Positions 1 to 7,738 of a stretch of DNA of 12,349 nucleotides are shown piece after piece. The notes under the pieces were generated by a model. The model was not told the origin of the DNA. It worked only from the letters and a program-made list of their open reading frames with translations, and did no database searches. The stretch spans positions 1 through 12,349 of the forward strand of contig JAQVGB010000026.1 in NCBI GenBank assembly GCA_028696915.1. Reading direction: 5' to 3'. Made by a program: the position numbers and the translations under genes. Each line of letters starts with the position of its first letter. Within the stretch, counting starts at the first letter, position 1. The stretch is from Candidatus Dojkabacteria bacterium (GTDB lineage Bacteria > Patescibacteriota > Dojkabacteria > SC72 > JAFGCJ01).

Positions 1-421
1 TCGTAAAAACAAGCAAAAAGAAATGAAAGAATTCCGCTTTGGAACGTTTATTGCTGAAGGTGACAAAGAACGGCAGGTGAACCGGGCGAAAGAATTTCTC
101 GACAAGGGACATAACGTGAAGTTGACTGTGTGGCGCAAGGGCAGGACGCCGATAGAGCATTCGAAGCTTTTGTTAAAAGATTTATTGACACGTTTTGCGG
201 CGTATAGTACTATCGATGCCGTACCGCAGGTCGAGGGAAAGCAAGTTTCCATGATGATCAAAGGAGCAACCGGCGGTAGTTCCGATAAACAGGAGAAAAA
301 AGATGCCGAAACTAAAGACGAAAAAAACAGCAGCAAAGAGATTCAAGATGACCAAGCCCCGCGGGGGGAAGGGGATAAAGGTACTGTACGTGAAGAGCCG
401 GCAGGGACATCTGCGAACTAA
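1..421 (+). CDS. infC: Translation initiation factor IF-3, C-terminal part (5' end outside window)
   Basis: IF3 binds the 30S subunit, checks start-codon/initiator-tRNA pairing and prevents premature 50S joining. The open frame enters from base 2 and reads RKNKQKEMKEFRFG, the typical entry into the IF3 C-terminal domain. It continues through the conserved pattern of a run ending KVTL-like (NVKLTVWRKGR), then HSKLLLKDLL and VEGKQVSMMIKG, which closes the domain. After that comes a roughly 50-residue hydrophilic tail rich in D, E, K and S, ending in TAA at 419-421. The last 119 nt overlap rpmI in another frame, which is unusually long for this gene pair. One extra base in the A6 run at 296-301 would instead stop the protein at 313-315, so the tail may be a real extension or a sequence artefact. 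The N-terminal domain and start lie upstream. The gene heads the infC-rpmI-rplT group. Confidence 0.93.
   Translation, partial: RKNKQKEMKEFRFGTFIAEGDKERQVNRAKEFLDKGHNVKLTVWRKGRTPIEHSKLLLKDLLTRFAAYSTIDAVPQVEGKQVSMMIKGATGGSSDKQEKKDAETKDEKNSSKEIQDDQAPRGEGDKGTVREEPAGTSAN
291..295 (+). promoter_or_regulatory. Shine-Dalgarno of rpmI inside infC
   Basis: AGGAG lies 7 nt before the ATG at 303, inside the infC reading frame. It is the clearest ribosome binding site in the window and fixes the rpmI start. It also indicates that L35 is translated from the infC message. Confidence 0.75.
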
Positions 422-512
422 GAAAACAACCCGGATGAAGAACCGGACCCTGAAGTCGCATACTGTTTCAAAGACTGATCGTACACGAGTTACTAAGTTG
501 ATTACGTCGTAG
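303..512 (+). CDS. rpmI: 50S ribosomal protein L35
   Basis: L35 is a small, very basic protein of the large ribosomal subunit. The 69-residue product starts MPKLKTKKTAAKRFKMT, which matches the family signature (MPK-K-K-AAKRFK-T). It goes on with lysine/arginine-rich segments and ends with a D-x-x-x-V-x-K-L pattern (DRTRVTKL), as expected for L35. Usual length is about 65 residues, so it is complete. The start is supported by AGGAG at 291-295. The gene begins inside the end of infC and finishes with TAG one base before the rplT start, so the two ribosomal genes are probably translationally coupled. Confidence 0.95.
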   Translation: MPKLKTKKTAAKRFKMTKPRGGKGIKVLYVKSRQGHLRTKKTTRMKNRTLKSHTVSKTDRTRVTKLITS

Positions 513-513
513 G

Positions 514-858
514 GTGAGAGTTTCCGGAGGTACCGTTACACGGCGAAGGCACAAGAAAGTATTGAAAGCGGCAAAAGGGTATCGCATGACCGGCGGCACG
601 CTCTATAAGGTCGCGAAAGAGTCCATCCTTCACGCAGGCCAGTACTCGTTTGATCACAGAAGGGACCGGGCGGGCGATTTTCGAAGACTGTGGATCTCAA
701 GGATTAACGCCGCTGTTCGCGGCGAAGACATGACATACTCCTCATTTATGAGTGGTCTCAGGCGCAAAAAGGTACAGCTGAACCGCCAGGTACTGGCAGA
801 GTTAGCTGTTAACTTTCCTGCGACCTTTAGCGAGATCGTGAAATCGATCAAGGACTAA
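514..858 (+). CDS. rplT: 50S ribosomal protein L20
   Basis: L20 is an early-assembly 23S rRNA-binding protein and, in several bacteria, the repressor of its own operon. The 114-residue product is full length for the family. It shows the N-terminal RNA-binding signature TRRRHKKVLKAAKGYR near residues 9-24 and the core DFRRLWISRINAA near residues 55-67, followed by YSSFMSGLRRKKVQLNRQVLAELA. The start is GTG at 514, one base after the rpmI stop. No strong ribosome binding site precedes it, which fits re-initiation by ribosomes ending rpmI. No ATG or GTG in frame downstream preserves the conserved N-terminus. An L20-binding leader, if present, would lie upstream of infC outside the window. Confidence 0.95.
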   Translation: MRVSGGTVTRRRHKKVLKAAKGYRMTGGTLYKVAKESILHAGQYSFDHRRDRAGDFRRLWISRINAAVRGEDMTYSSFMSGLRRKKVQLNRQVLAELAVNFPATFSEIVKSIKD

Positions 859-875
859 AGGTAAAGGCGGAAACG

Positions 876-884
876 TGTTAAGAT
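876..884 (+). promoter_or_regulatory. Putative extended -10 promoter for pheST
   Basis: TGTTAAGAT matches an extended -10 (TGn followed by TAnnnT) in the 32-nt gap between rplT and pheS. A transcript starting 7 nt after its last base would begin at 891, exactly on the GTG start of pheS. No good -35 hexamer is seen 17 nt upstream, which is tolerated by extended -10 promoters. The match is short, so it is only a candidate. Confidence 0.4.
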
Positions 885-890
885 AGCTGC

Positions 891-2006
891 GTGACTGAGA
901 TGCCGAAATCACATTCCAGCAAGCGTGCGGGTAAGAATGATCGAAAGCCTTCGATATCCGCTCTTGTCCGTGATATCAAAAAACAACTTCTCTCAGACCT
1001 TCAATCAGATCCCCCGATTTCTACGGCACAGCTTAAGACGAAATATCTCGGCAAGCAGGGTATGGTAACGCGTGCAATGAAGGAGATCGGAGCTGTTGCA
1101 CCTGAGAAACGCTCTGAGGCCGGCAAGGAACTTAATACCCTGAAACTCTGGGCAGAGGGTCAAATGTCCCGCGTTTCAGAAACAGAAAAAATGAGGTTGG
1201 ACAGTGGAATCGCTTCGGACGACGGGTTCGACGTTACCGCGCCGTTTCCTCCAAACACGACGGGTAGTGAACGTCCAGGGCTCGAGCCGAAGGTCGGGAC
1301 ACTGCACCCGCTCACGACAGTCGGGGAAAAGGCGATCCGGATATTTGAATCGATGGGGTTCCATCTGGTGGAAGCGCGGCGGCTGGACGACGATTACAAC
1401 TCCTTTGAGGCGCTTAATATTCCAAAAGGGCATCCCGCTCGTGACTTGTGGGACACATTCTGGACAGAGGACCGGCTTATTCCAATTCCACACACGTCCG
1501 CGATGCAGAATCGCATACTGAGCTCCGTCAAGCCTCCAATTCGCGAGATCATCGTCGGAAAATGTTTCCGGAACGAGGCGACGGATGCAAGTCACGAACA
1601 TACGTTTTACCAGCTTGAAGGGGTGTATGTAGACAAAAATGTCACATTAACCGATCTGATCGGGACGCTGTCACATTTCATGAACGCCTTTTACGGCAGG
1701 GACATCAAATACAAGATCCAGCCGAGCTACTTTCCATTTGTCGAGCCAGGACTTGAGTTTTTGATCGAATGTCTGGTCTGCGGCCAGCGTGGGTGTCCGT
1801 TCTGCCATTACTCCAAATGGGTTGAAGTTATCCCCTGCGGGCCGATCCATCCGAACGTGCTCAGGGAGTCGGGACTGAACCCCGATGAGTACTCAGGATT
1901 TGCGTGGGGATTGGGCTTCGACCGGTTGGTTATCCTGCGCAATCAGATTTCCGATATCCGGCTTCTGCACAGTGGAGACTTAAAGTTTCTTGAACAATTC
2001 AGATGA
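891..2006 (+). CDS. pheS: Phenylalanine--tRNA ligase alpha subunit
   Basis: This is the catalytic subunit of the cytoplasmic alpha2-beta2 enzyme that charges tRNA(Phe) with phenylalanine using ATP. The 371 residues begin with a helical tRNA-binding region (about 20-110, including YLGKQGMVT). The class II synthetase core follows: HPLT at 139-142, motif 2 around GKCFRNEATDAS (223-234) with Arg227, FYQLEG (239-244), SYFPFVEP (279-286), and motif 3 GFAWGLGFDRL (336-346). Four cysteines in a CxxC-x4-CxxC pattern (294, 297, 302, 305) form the zinc-ribbon-like insert common in bacterial PheS. The start is GTG 891; ATG 900, three codons on, is an alternative. Neither has a Shine-Dalgarno sequence. 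The TGA stop overlaps the ATG of pheT by 4 nt, indicating coupled, roughly equal synthesis. Confidence 0.95.
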   Translation: MTEMPKSHSSKRAGKNDRKPSISALVRDIKKQLLSDLQSDPPISTAQLKTKYLGKQGMVTRAMKEIGAVAPEKRSEAGKELNTLKLWAEGQMSRVSETEKMRLDSGIASDDGFDVTAPFPPNTTGSERPGLEPKVGTLHPLTTVGEKAIRIFESMGFHLVEARRLDDDYNSFEALNIPKGHPARDLWDTFWTEDRLIPIPHTSAMQNRILSSVKPPIREIIVGKCFRNEATDASHEHTFYQLEGVYVDKNVTLTDLIGTLSHFMNAFYGRDIKYKIQPSYFPFVEPGLEFLIECLVCGQRGCPFCHYSKWVEVIPCGPIHPNVLRESGLNPDEYSGFAWGLGFDRLVILRNQISDIRLLHSGDLKFLEQFR

Positions 2007-4516
2007 AAGCGTCACTGAACTGGATAAAGGAGTTCACGAAAATAACGCTGACGCCAGAGGAACTGAAAGAGCGGCTTTCTGTTTCCCTTACCGAGGTTGA
2101 AGGAATTGAAGATTATGCTCAACGTTTCAACGGGATTATCGTTGCTGTGGTGGAGGAGGTCCGGCCTCACGAGACATCCCCGGATCTGCTTGTGCTGAAA
2201 CTTGATATCGGTTCCCGTCATGTTTCGGTTGTGGTACAGACCTGCCCGGTCAAAAAAGGAGATAAAGTCCCCTATCTTCCGCCGGGATCGGTCGTTCCCG
2301 GGGAGATCGGCGGAGAAACCGGGGGGCAGACGGTTGCTGTTGCCGAAGTCAAAGGAGTCGCTTCCGAGGGCTTTGTTCCCTCCGGAAGAGAGTTGGGGCT
2401 TAATTACGACCATACGAATGTGTATATTCTGCCCGATGACGCGAAGGTCGGATCTCCCGTCAGCCAGCTTCTCGATTTGACCGATTATATTTTGGAAATC
2501 AAGAATAAGGCACTGACAAACCGCCCCGATGTCTTCTGTGTCGAGGGCCTTGCGCGGGAAATAGCCGCAGTCCAGGCGAGCCGTTTCAAAGGCCTCTCCT
2601 GGATCTCCGATTTTTCGAAGTTAAAACAGCGGTATACGATTTCTGAAGAGGATCAGACGTGCGCGTTACGTATCGATAACCAAGTCCATCCGCTCTGCCC
2701 CCGGTATATAGCCGTCGTACTTGATAACGTCACGATTGCACCATCTCCGGTATGGATGCAGGTCAGGCTTGCAAAGCATGGGATCAGGCCGGTGAATAAT
2801 GTCGTTGATATTTCAAACTATCTTATGATCGAGGCCGGTCAGCCGAGCCATACGTTCGACTATGACAAGGTCGTTAAGAAGGATACCGCCGTGTCGGATG
2901 GAGCAGTGCTTACGGTTCGGACGGCTAAAGGTGGTGAAACGATAACGACAATCGACGGTCAGCATAAGACGCTGGAGGATGGAATGGTCATCATAGCAGA
3001 TTCACAAAATCCGATAGGTGTTGCCGGGGTGATGGGAGGAAAGGACACGGAAATTTCCGACGAGACGACTCGGGTGATTTTCCAGGTCGAGAATCTCGAT
3101 ATGTACTCGGTGCGGCGGACGTCAATGGCGTTGGGTATTTTTTCTGAGGCGGTCACCCGGTTCTCGCGTGGACTTGATCCCAACCGTTGTGAGGCAATCC
3201 TGTACAAGGGGATTGATCTTCTGCACTCATACGCGGGAGCGGAGGTAGCCTCATCAGTTCTCGATGACTATGAAACGCCGCTTCTTCCTCAAAAAATATC
3301 ATTCGATCCTCAGCGGAGCAGAAACCGTATTGGCTCAGACATTTCAGATGAAACGATGACGGACATTTTCGAGCGGCTCTCGTTTGATGCCGTTTCTGAG
3401 CGAAAGTCACCGATGATGACGATAACTGCACCGACATTCAGACGCGATATCCGGATACAGGAAGATCTTGATGAGGAGGTTGTGAGAATTTTTGGATATG
3501 ACCGAATCGTTCCGACCTTGCCTCTGCGCACCATCACGCCGATACCGCAAAATCCGTGCCGGAAGATACGGATGCTGATCAAGGACACGTTGCGTGCATG
3601 CGGAGCGCATGAAGTTTACACCTATTCATTTGTAGGAGAGAACGTGTACGAAACATGCAGGCTGAGTTTGGAAGGTGCAAAAAAACTGCTCAACCCTATT
3701 TCCCCCGACCTGCAGTATATGCGGCCGTTGCTTGTTCCCTCGGTTATCGAAAAGGTTACGGTGAATGCTTCGCATGCAGACCGTTTTGTGCTTTTTGAGA
3801 CGGATATGGTGAACCCGATCAAAGAAATAGAGAATGGGACCCGGGCGCTTCCGGTCGAACCATGGCATCTTGCGTGTGTTCACACTGATTCTTTCTTTGC
3901 ATTAAAGGCATATCTTGATGAAATTCGACGTTCACTGAATCTTCCTGCTATAGAGTTTCTACCGGCTAAAGCCGTTGAGCGGGGCGGTCTTCCGTCGTGG
4001 GTCCAGTATGCGGAGCAGGGCTATCTGTTTGGGCATCTCGCATACATCCGGCTGGCCGGATCGATTGTTGGCCTCATTGGGGAGATCATTCCGTCGTGCG
4101 TATCCGAAATGAAATTACCGCAAGGGATTTCAGCATTTGAAGTACGATTGGACGATATCGAGCCGCATGTTCAGGAAGTCCCGCAGTACCGCGATCCGTC
4201 GCATTTCCCGTCGGTTGTGCATGATATGTGCTTTGTGACCAATCGAAATGTTCTGTATAGCGAGTTACATACCGCTGTCGCATCCGCGGGAGAGGGTGAC
4301 GGAGTTATTAAAGAAATTGAGTGCAGGGACATCTATACCGGAGTGAACGGAAGTTCGGAGAAAAAGAGTGATGATGGCAGAACGGTGAAGAAAACAACCT
4401 TCCGCATAACAATGCAGAGTGACGAGAAAACGCTCAACGAGGACGATATCGCAAGTATCCGCGAGGAGATTGTCGAGTCGGTACAGAAACGGGTGAACGG
4501 TTCGCTATGCGCGTGA
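2003..4516 (+). CDS. pheT: Phenylalanine--tRNA ligase beta subunit
   Basis: This is the beta subunit of phenylalanyl-tRNA synthetase, which binds tRNA, edits mischarged Tyr-tRNA(Phe) and completes the heterotetramer. The 837 residues give the full bacterial domain order. An N-terminal EMAP/OB-fold tRNA-binding domain spans about 42-150 (GIIVAVVEEVRPH). It is followed by the linker ALTNRPDVFCVEGLAREIAAV (170-190), B3/4 editing domain (about 220-400, with RFSRGLDPN), B5 domain (about 428-505, with DIRIQEDLDEEVVRIFGYDR), a synthetase-like core, and a C-terminal FDX-ACB anticodon-binding domain (about 730-836, from PSHFPSVVHDM). Length is normal. ATG 2003 lies inside the end of pheS (ATGA overlap), so translation is coupled and no ribosome binding site is needed. 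It is the last gene of the translation block and converges on the PBP gene with a 33-nt gap. Confidence 0.96.
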   Translation: MKASLNWIKEFTKITLTPEELKERLSVSLTEVEGIEDYAQRFNGIIVAVVEEVRPHETSPDLLVLKLDIGSRHVSVVVQTCPVKKGDKVPYLPPGSVVPGEIGGETGGQTVAVAEVKGVASEGFVPSGRELGLNYDHTNVYILPDDAKVGSPVSQLLDLTDYILEIKNKALTNRPDVFCVEGLAREIAAVQASRFKGLSWISDFSKLKQRYTISEEDQTCALRIDNQVHPLCPRYIAVVLDNVTIAPSPVWMQVRLAKHGIRPVNNVVDISNYLMIEAGQPSHTFDYDKVVKKDTAVSDGAVLTVRTAKGGETITTIDGQHKTLEDGMVIIADSQNPIGVAGVMGGKDTEISDETTRVIFQVENLDMYSVRRTSMALGIFSEAVTRFSRGLDPNRCEAILYKGIDLLHSYAGAEVASSVLDDYETPLLPQKISFDPQRSRNRIGSDISDETMTDIFERLSFDAVSERKSPMMTITAPTFRRDIRIQEDLDEEVVRIFGYDRIVPTLPLRTITPIPQNPCRKIRMLIKDTLRACGAHEVYTYSFVGENVYETCRLSLEGAKKLLNPISPDLQYMRPLLVPSVIEKVTVNASHADRFVLFETDMVNPIKEIENGTRALPVEPWHLACVHTDSFFALKAYLDEIRRSLNLPAIEFLPAKAVERGGLPSWVQYAEQGYLFGHLAYIRLAGSIVGLIGEIIPSCVSEMKLPQGISAFEVRLDDIEPHVQEVPQYRDPSHFPSVVHDMCFVTNRNVLYSELHTAVASAGEGDGVIKEIECRDIYTGVNGSSEKKSDDGRTVKKTTFRITMQSDEKTLNEDDIASIREEIVESVQKRVNGSLCA

Positions 4517-4527
4517 TGTGGGTGTTT

Positions 4528-4549
4528 GGGGTCGTTTGCTTTAGATCCC
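4528..4549. terminator. Weak hairpin between convergent pheT and PBP genes
   Basis: GGGGTC at 4528-4533 can pair with GATCCC at 4544-4549 (6 bp including one G-U pair) around a 10-nt loop. It fills the short gap between the two convergent genes and could serve as a weak bidirectional terminator. No T-tract follows on either strand, so an intrinsic terminator is not well supported. Confidence 0.2.
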
Positions 4550-7500
4550 TCAGTTATTCAACCGGATTGTGATTTTCCCGCTTGTGATGGCGCCATTGCT
4601 TGTGGCACCGACCGCATAAATCGTGTAGTTGCCATTTGTCGGTCGTGGGAGCGGATTCCAGCTTCCTATCCACCTGTTCCCCTCACGTTTTGAGCTTATG
4701 GTTCCAGATTGACCCTCGACGATGAAGTAGACGTTTGTGATAGCCGACGTATTTCCTCCCGCTTCAGCGATAAGCGTGATCGGGAATGATGTCATGGAAA
4801 ATGCCTCTCCGTTTTCCGGGTCGATCATGGTCAATGTCGTTGATGATGCATTGCTGATGACGGTGATTGTGATACTCGCGTTGCCTGTCCGATCGCTGGT
4901 ATCGGTCACAATCGCCGACAACGTATGGTCGCCGTTCGAGGTGGAATTTGGAATCGCATAGGTCAGAGCGTAGGGAGACGTGGTTGAAGATCCGATCAGC
5001 ACGTTGTCGAGCCGATATTCAACTTTCTTGACCCCGCCCAGGGCACTGACGGCCACCTCGATTTTGACAGTATCTCCCGCATCGAAGTCAGCTCCGTTTG
5101 GTGGGGAAGAGAAGGAGATGGTCGGTGCATTCTCAGGGCCGAGGTGCAGAGGGCATTCCGCTGTTTCTGGCAGGACCGAGATCGAGCCATAGGCCTCGCT
5201 TTCTGATAGCCATTTATCCAGGTCGGACTGATGTTTTCCTTCAGGAAGCTTTATCGAAAAGAATGTCTTGTAGTCGATAAGGCCAAGTTCGTTAGCCTCG
5301 GCCTCGTTTGTCGCAATTTTGCCTGTTTCTTTACAGATCGGTTTCTTCACGTGAACATCATCGACCGGTGGAAGTTTTCCTTGAATGAAGACTGATCCAA
5401 CTTTGTCGCATGCGGTGTCGTTTTGTGCAAGCAGTCCTGTGTCCCGGCAAACTGAGCCGGATACAATTCCTGCCGGCCTGCTGTACCACGCTGTTCCGAA
5501 CTTACCGATCACTCGTGACATGAAGGAGTTGGCGATAGGAAGAGGGACGGTTGTGCTCCACCCTTGTCCGGAGGAACCGATGGTGACGTCGTTGTTATTG
5601 TTTCCGGTCCACACTCCGACCGCGAGGTTCGGATAGTAGAGAAATGCAGTCAGATCACGCGGACCGTCTGTGGTGCCGGTCTTGCCGCAGAGCTTCTGAT
5701 TTGATGCCTGATAGTACTGTGGGAAAATGCGGCCCTGTCCGTCGAGGTCACAAAGTACCCAGTTCAAAAGGTACATCTCTTTCTCGTCCCATACCCGTTT
5801 TGCATTTTCGCTCGACCATTCGGTCAGAACGTCCCCGGTGTGCGTTTCAACTTTCATAATGGACGTGGTCGGGTTGCGCACGCCGCCGTTCGCAAAGGTT
5901 GCAAATGCGCCCGTGTGCTCGACAAGCTGCATCTCCGCCGCGCCGAGTGTGATGCTGAGTCCGTAGCGGCTACGGTCCGTGAGGCTTGTTACTCCAAGTG
6001 TCTCTGCTGTCTGGATAAAGTTGTCAACGCCGACCAGGTCAACGGTGTAGAGAGCAGGGAGATTGCGCGACTCGACCAGCGCCTGTCTGGCTAACATTAA
6101 ACCGCTGTACTTGTTATCCCAGTTTTTCGCTTTGTAATCACCGAAACTCATGGGGATATCCGGCGTCAGAAGCGACGGGCTGTATCCTTGGTGAAATGCC
6201 GTGAGATAGGTGTAGGGCTTCACCGAAGACCCCATTTGCCGAAGAGAGGTTGCGATGTTGACGTTCCCGTCGACCCGGGGGTCAGGCTCTGCAAAGTAGT
6301 CGTATGACCCGACCATGGCGAGAATTTGACCGGTCCGTGGATCGATAACGACCATGCTCCCGTTGTTCACATTGTATGCTCCACGGAAGCGGTCGACCCC
6401 AGCCCTGAGTTCTTCCTCTGCAATGCTCTGAAGATCGTAGTCAAGGGAAGTGGTAACAATCAGGCCTCCCCGTTCAACACGGTCGATACCGAATTCTTCA
6501 ATGAGCTTCTGCTTGACGAAGAAAACAAAGTGAGGAGCTTCAATATCGATCCGGGCGGTGGCATACAGAATCTCCTGGTTCTCGGCCTCTTCGAGGATCT
6601 CGTCACTGACCCTAAACTCATTTCCTATCCGTTCTGCTGTGCGGTTAATAATGGAGCGTTTCTGGTCCATCTGGTACAGTACATAGTCCTGTCTTTCGAC
6701 GGCCATTTCCGGATTGCTTCCGAATAACGGTGAATAGGTACCCGGCTGTTGGACAAGCCCGGCCAGGAGGGTGCTCTCGGCAAGTGTCAGTTCGCTTGCG
6801 TCTTTTGCGAAATATGCCTCTGCCGCGGCCTGAATACCGTAGTTCGTTCCTCCTAGCGGCACCTCGTTCAGGTACATTTGGAGAATTTCGTCCTTGGTGA
6901 AGTTCTGTTCCAACTGCATGGTTATGAGGATTTCTTTTGCTTTTCGGGTGAGGGTCTTCTCGTACGCTTCCTCTCCGAGAAAATCGTACAGCAGGGTGTT
7001 GCGCACTAACTGCTGGCTGATCGTGCTTGCTCCGGGGACCGATGCGCCTTGAAATACATATCCGATAGCAGCCTTTGCAAGCCCCGGCAGGTCAAGACCT
7101 TTGTGGTCATAGAACTCGACGTCCTCTGCGGCAAGAAATGCCCATCTGGTATGCTCGGGCACTTTATCGATACTGACAAATTCACGGTTCTGATCTCCGT
7201 AGATAGTATAGAGCAGTGTTCCGTCCTCCGGCCCGCCGCGGTCGTAGATCTTCGTGCTCATCGCTGATTCGCGGTTGACCAGCTCGTTAGGATTGGGGAG
7301 GGAGGCGCTGATGCTTGCAAGTGTCGCGCCGACAAAAATTGTCCCTCCGAGCGTGACGATAATGCCGAGGCCCAAAAGAATTCCAAGCACCCGACCTGCG
7401 GTTTTTCGCACTTTGCTGTTTCCGGAAAGGTACGGGCTTAAGAATCCTTTTGTCCGGGATGAACCGAATTTCTTGACCTTGCGGTATCGTGACAGGTTCG

Positions 7501-7591
7501 TCCGGTGGGACGTGTAGGATGTTCTTCGACGTGACCGTGAGCTGTTTGTCGATCGGCCACGGCTTCGTGAGATGGCAGTTGTGATTTTCAT
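4550..7591 (-). CDS. Class A penicillin-binding protein (PBP1A-like) with C-terminal Ig-like domains
   Basis: This bifunctional peptidoglycan synthase polymerises lipid II and cross-links stem peptides at the outer face of the membrane. The 1013 residues show a basic, Ser/Arg-rich cytoplasmic tail (1-65) and one membrane helix (about 66-95). The GT51 glycosyltransferase domain (about 110-290) has EDVEFYDHKG with catalytic Glu156, GASTISQQLVRN and LNEVPLGG with Glu243. The transpeptidase domain (about 375-700) has SSVK with nucleophile Ser455, SRN at 508-510 and KTGTT from Lys637. All catalytic motifs are intact. Residues about 820-915 and 916-1013 are two beta-rich, Thr/Ser-rich modules resembling bacterial Ig-like folds, possibly binding wall polymer. 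The ATG at 7591 lacks a Shine-Dalgarno sequence and lies 9 nt after a TATAAT box. The gene stands alone on the - strand, divergent from the mraZ cluster. Family certain; the exact paralogue name is not. Confidence 0.94.
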   Translation of the reverse strand: MKITTAISRSRGRSTNSSRSRRRTSYTSHRTNLSRYRKVKKFGSSRTKGFLSPYLSGNSKVRKTAGRVLGILLGLGIIVTLGGTIFVGATLASISASLPNPNELVNRESAMSTKIYDRGGPEDGTLLYTIYGDQNREFVSIDKVPEHTRWAFLAAEDVEFYDHKGLDLPGLAKAAIGYVFQGASVPGASTISQQLVRNTLLYDFLGEEAYEKTLTRKAKEILITMQLEQNFTKDEILQMYLNEVPLGGTNYGIQAAAEAYFAKDASELTLAESTLLAGLVQQPGTYSPLFGSNPEMAVERQDYVLYQMDQKRSIINRTAERIGNEFRVSDEILEEAENQEILYATARIDIEAPHFVFFVKQKLIEEFGIDRVERGGLIVTTSLDYDLQSIAEEELRAGVDRFRGAYNVNNGSMVVIDPRTGQILAMVGSYDYFAEPDPRVDGNVNIATSLRQMGSSVKPYTYLTAFHQGYSPSLLTPDIPMSFGDYKAKNWDNKYSGLMLARQALVESRNLPALYTVDLVGVDNFIQTAETLGVTSLTDRSRYGLSITLGAAEMQLVEHTGAFATFANGGVRNPTTSIMKVETHTGDVLTEWSSENAKRVWDEKEMYLLNWVLCDLDGQGRIFPQYYQASNQKLCGKTGTTDGPRDLTAFLYYPNLAVGVWTGNNNNDVTIGSSGQGWSTTVPLPIANSFMSRVIGKFGTAWYSRPAGIVSGSVCRDTGLLAQNDTACDKVGSVFIQGKLPPVDDVHVKKPICKETGKIATNEAEANELGLIDYKTFFSIKLPEGKHQSDLDKWLSESEAYGSISVLPETAECPLHLGPENAPTISFSSPPNGADFDAGDTVKIEVAVSALGGVKKVEYRLDNVLIGSSTTSPYALTYAIPNSTSNGDHTLSAIVTDTSDRTGNASITITVISNASSTTLTMIDPENGEAFSMTSFPITLIAEAGGNTSAITNVYFIVEGQSGTISSKREGNRWIGSWNPLPRPTNGNYTIYAVGATSNGAITSGKITIRLNN

Positions 7592-7600
7592 AGCTATTGA

Positions 7601-7629
7601 ATTATATACAAACGCTTTTCATGAGTCTA
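7601..7629 (-). promoter_or_regulatory. Sigma70-type promoter of the PBP gene, probably leaderless
   Basis: On the - strand a perfect TATAAT (7601-7606) is preceded, with a 17-nt spacer, by TAGACT (7624-7629), which matches 4 of 6 bases of TTGACA. Only 9 nt separate the -10 box from the ATG ending at 7591, so the transcript would start about 0-4 nt before the start codon. No Shine-Dalgarno sequence is present, in line with a leaderless mRNA. Confidence 0.65.
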
Positions 7630-7665
7630 TGCAGAGAACTAAACGGATTTTTCATGAAATCGTAA

Positions 7666-7704
7666 CAGTGGAAAATGGCGGGGGACTGGCGTTTTCCCCA
7701 CCTG
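7666..7704. repeat. Imperfect inverted repeat in the divergent intergenic region
   Basis: CAGTGGAAAATGGC (7666-7679) is mirrored by GCGTTTTCCCCACCTG (7689-7704), sharing the core GTGG-AAAA / TTTT-CCAC with small gaps. It lies between the PBP and mraZ promoters. It could be a protein-binding site or a hairpin upstream of mraZ; its role is unknown. Confidence 0.35.
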
Positions 7705-7738
7705 TCAAAAAACAATCCGTAAATCGGCACAATTTCTG

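Noticed and set aside
1176..1601. 141-residue open frame on the - strand
   Set aside because: It is antisense to the catalytic core of pheS and has no recognisable domain.
1770..1805. CxxC-x4-CxxC cysteine cluster in PheS as a possible novelty
   Set aside because: A similar four-cysteine insert before the WxEV segment is common in bacterial PheS proteins.
6326..6727. 133-residue open frame on the + strand
   Set aside because: It is antisense to the intact class A PBP gene, covering the linker between its two enzyme domains and the start of the transpeptidase domain; no start signal or family resemblance.
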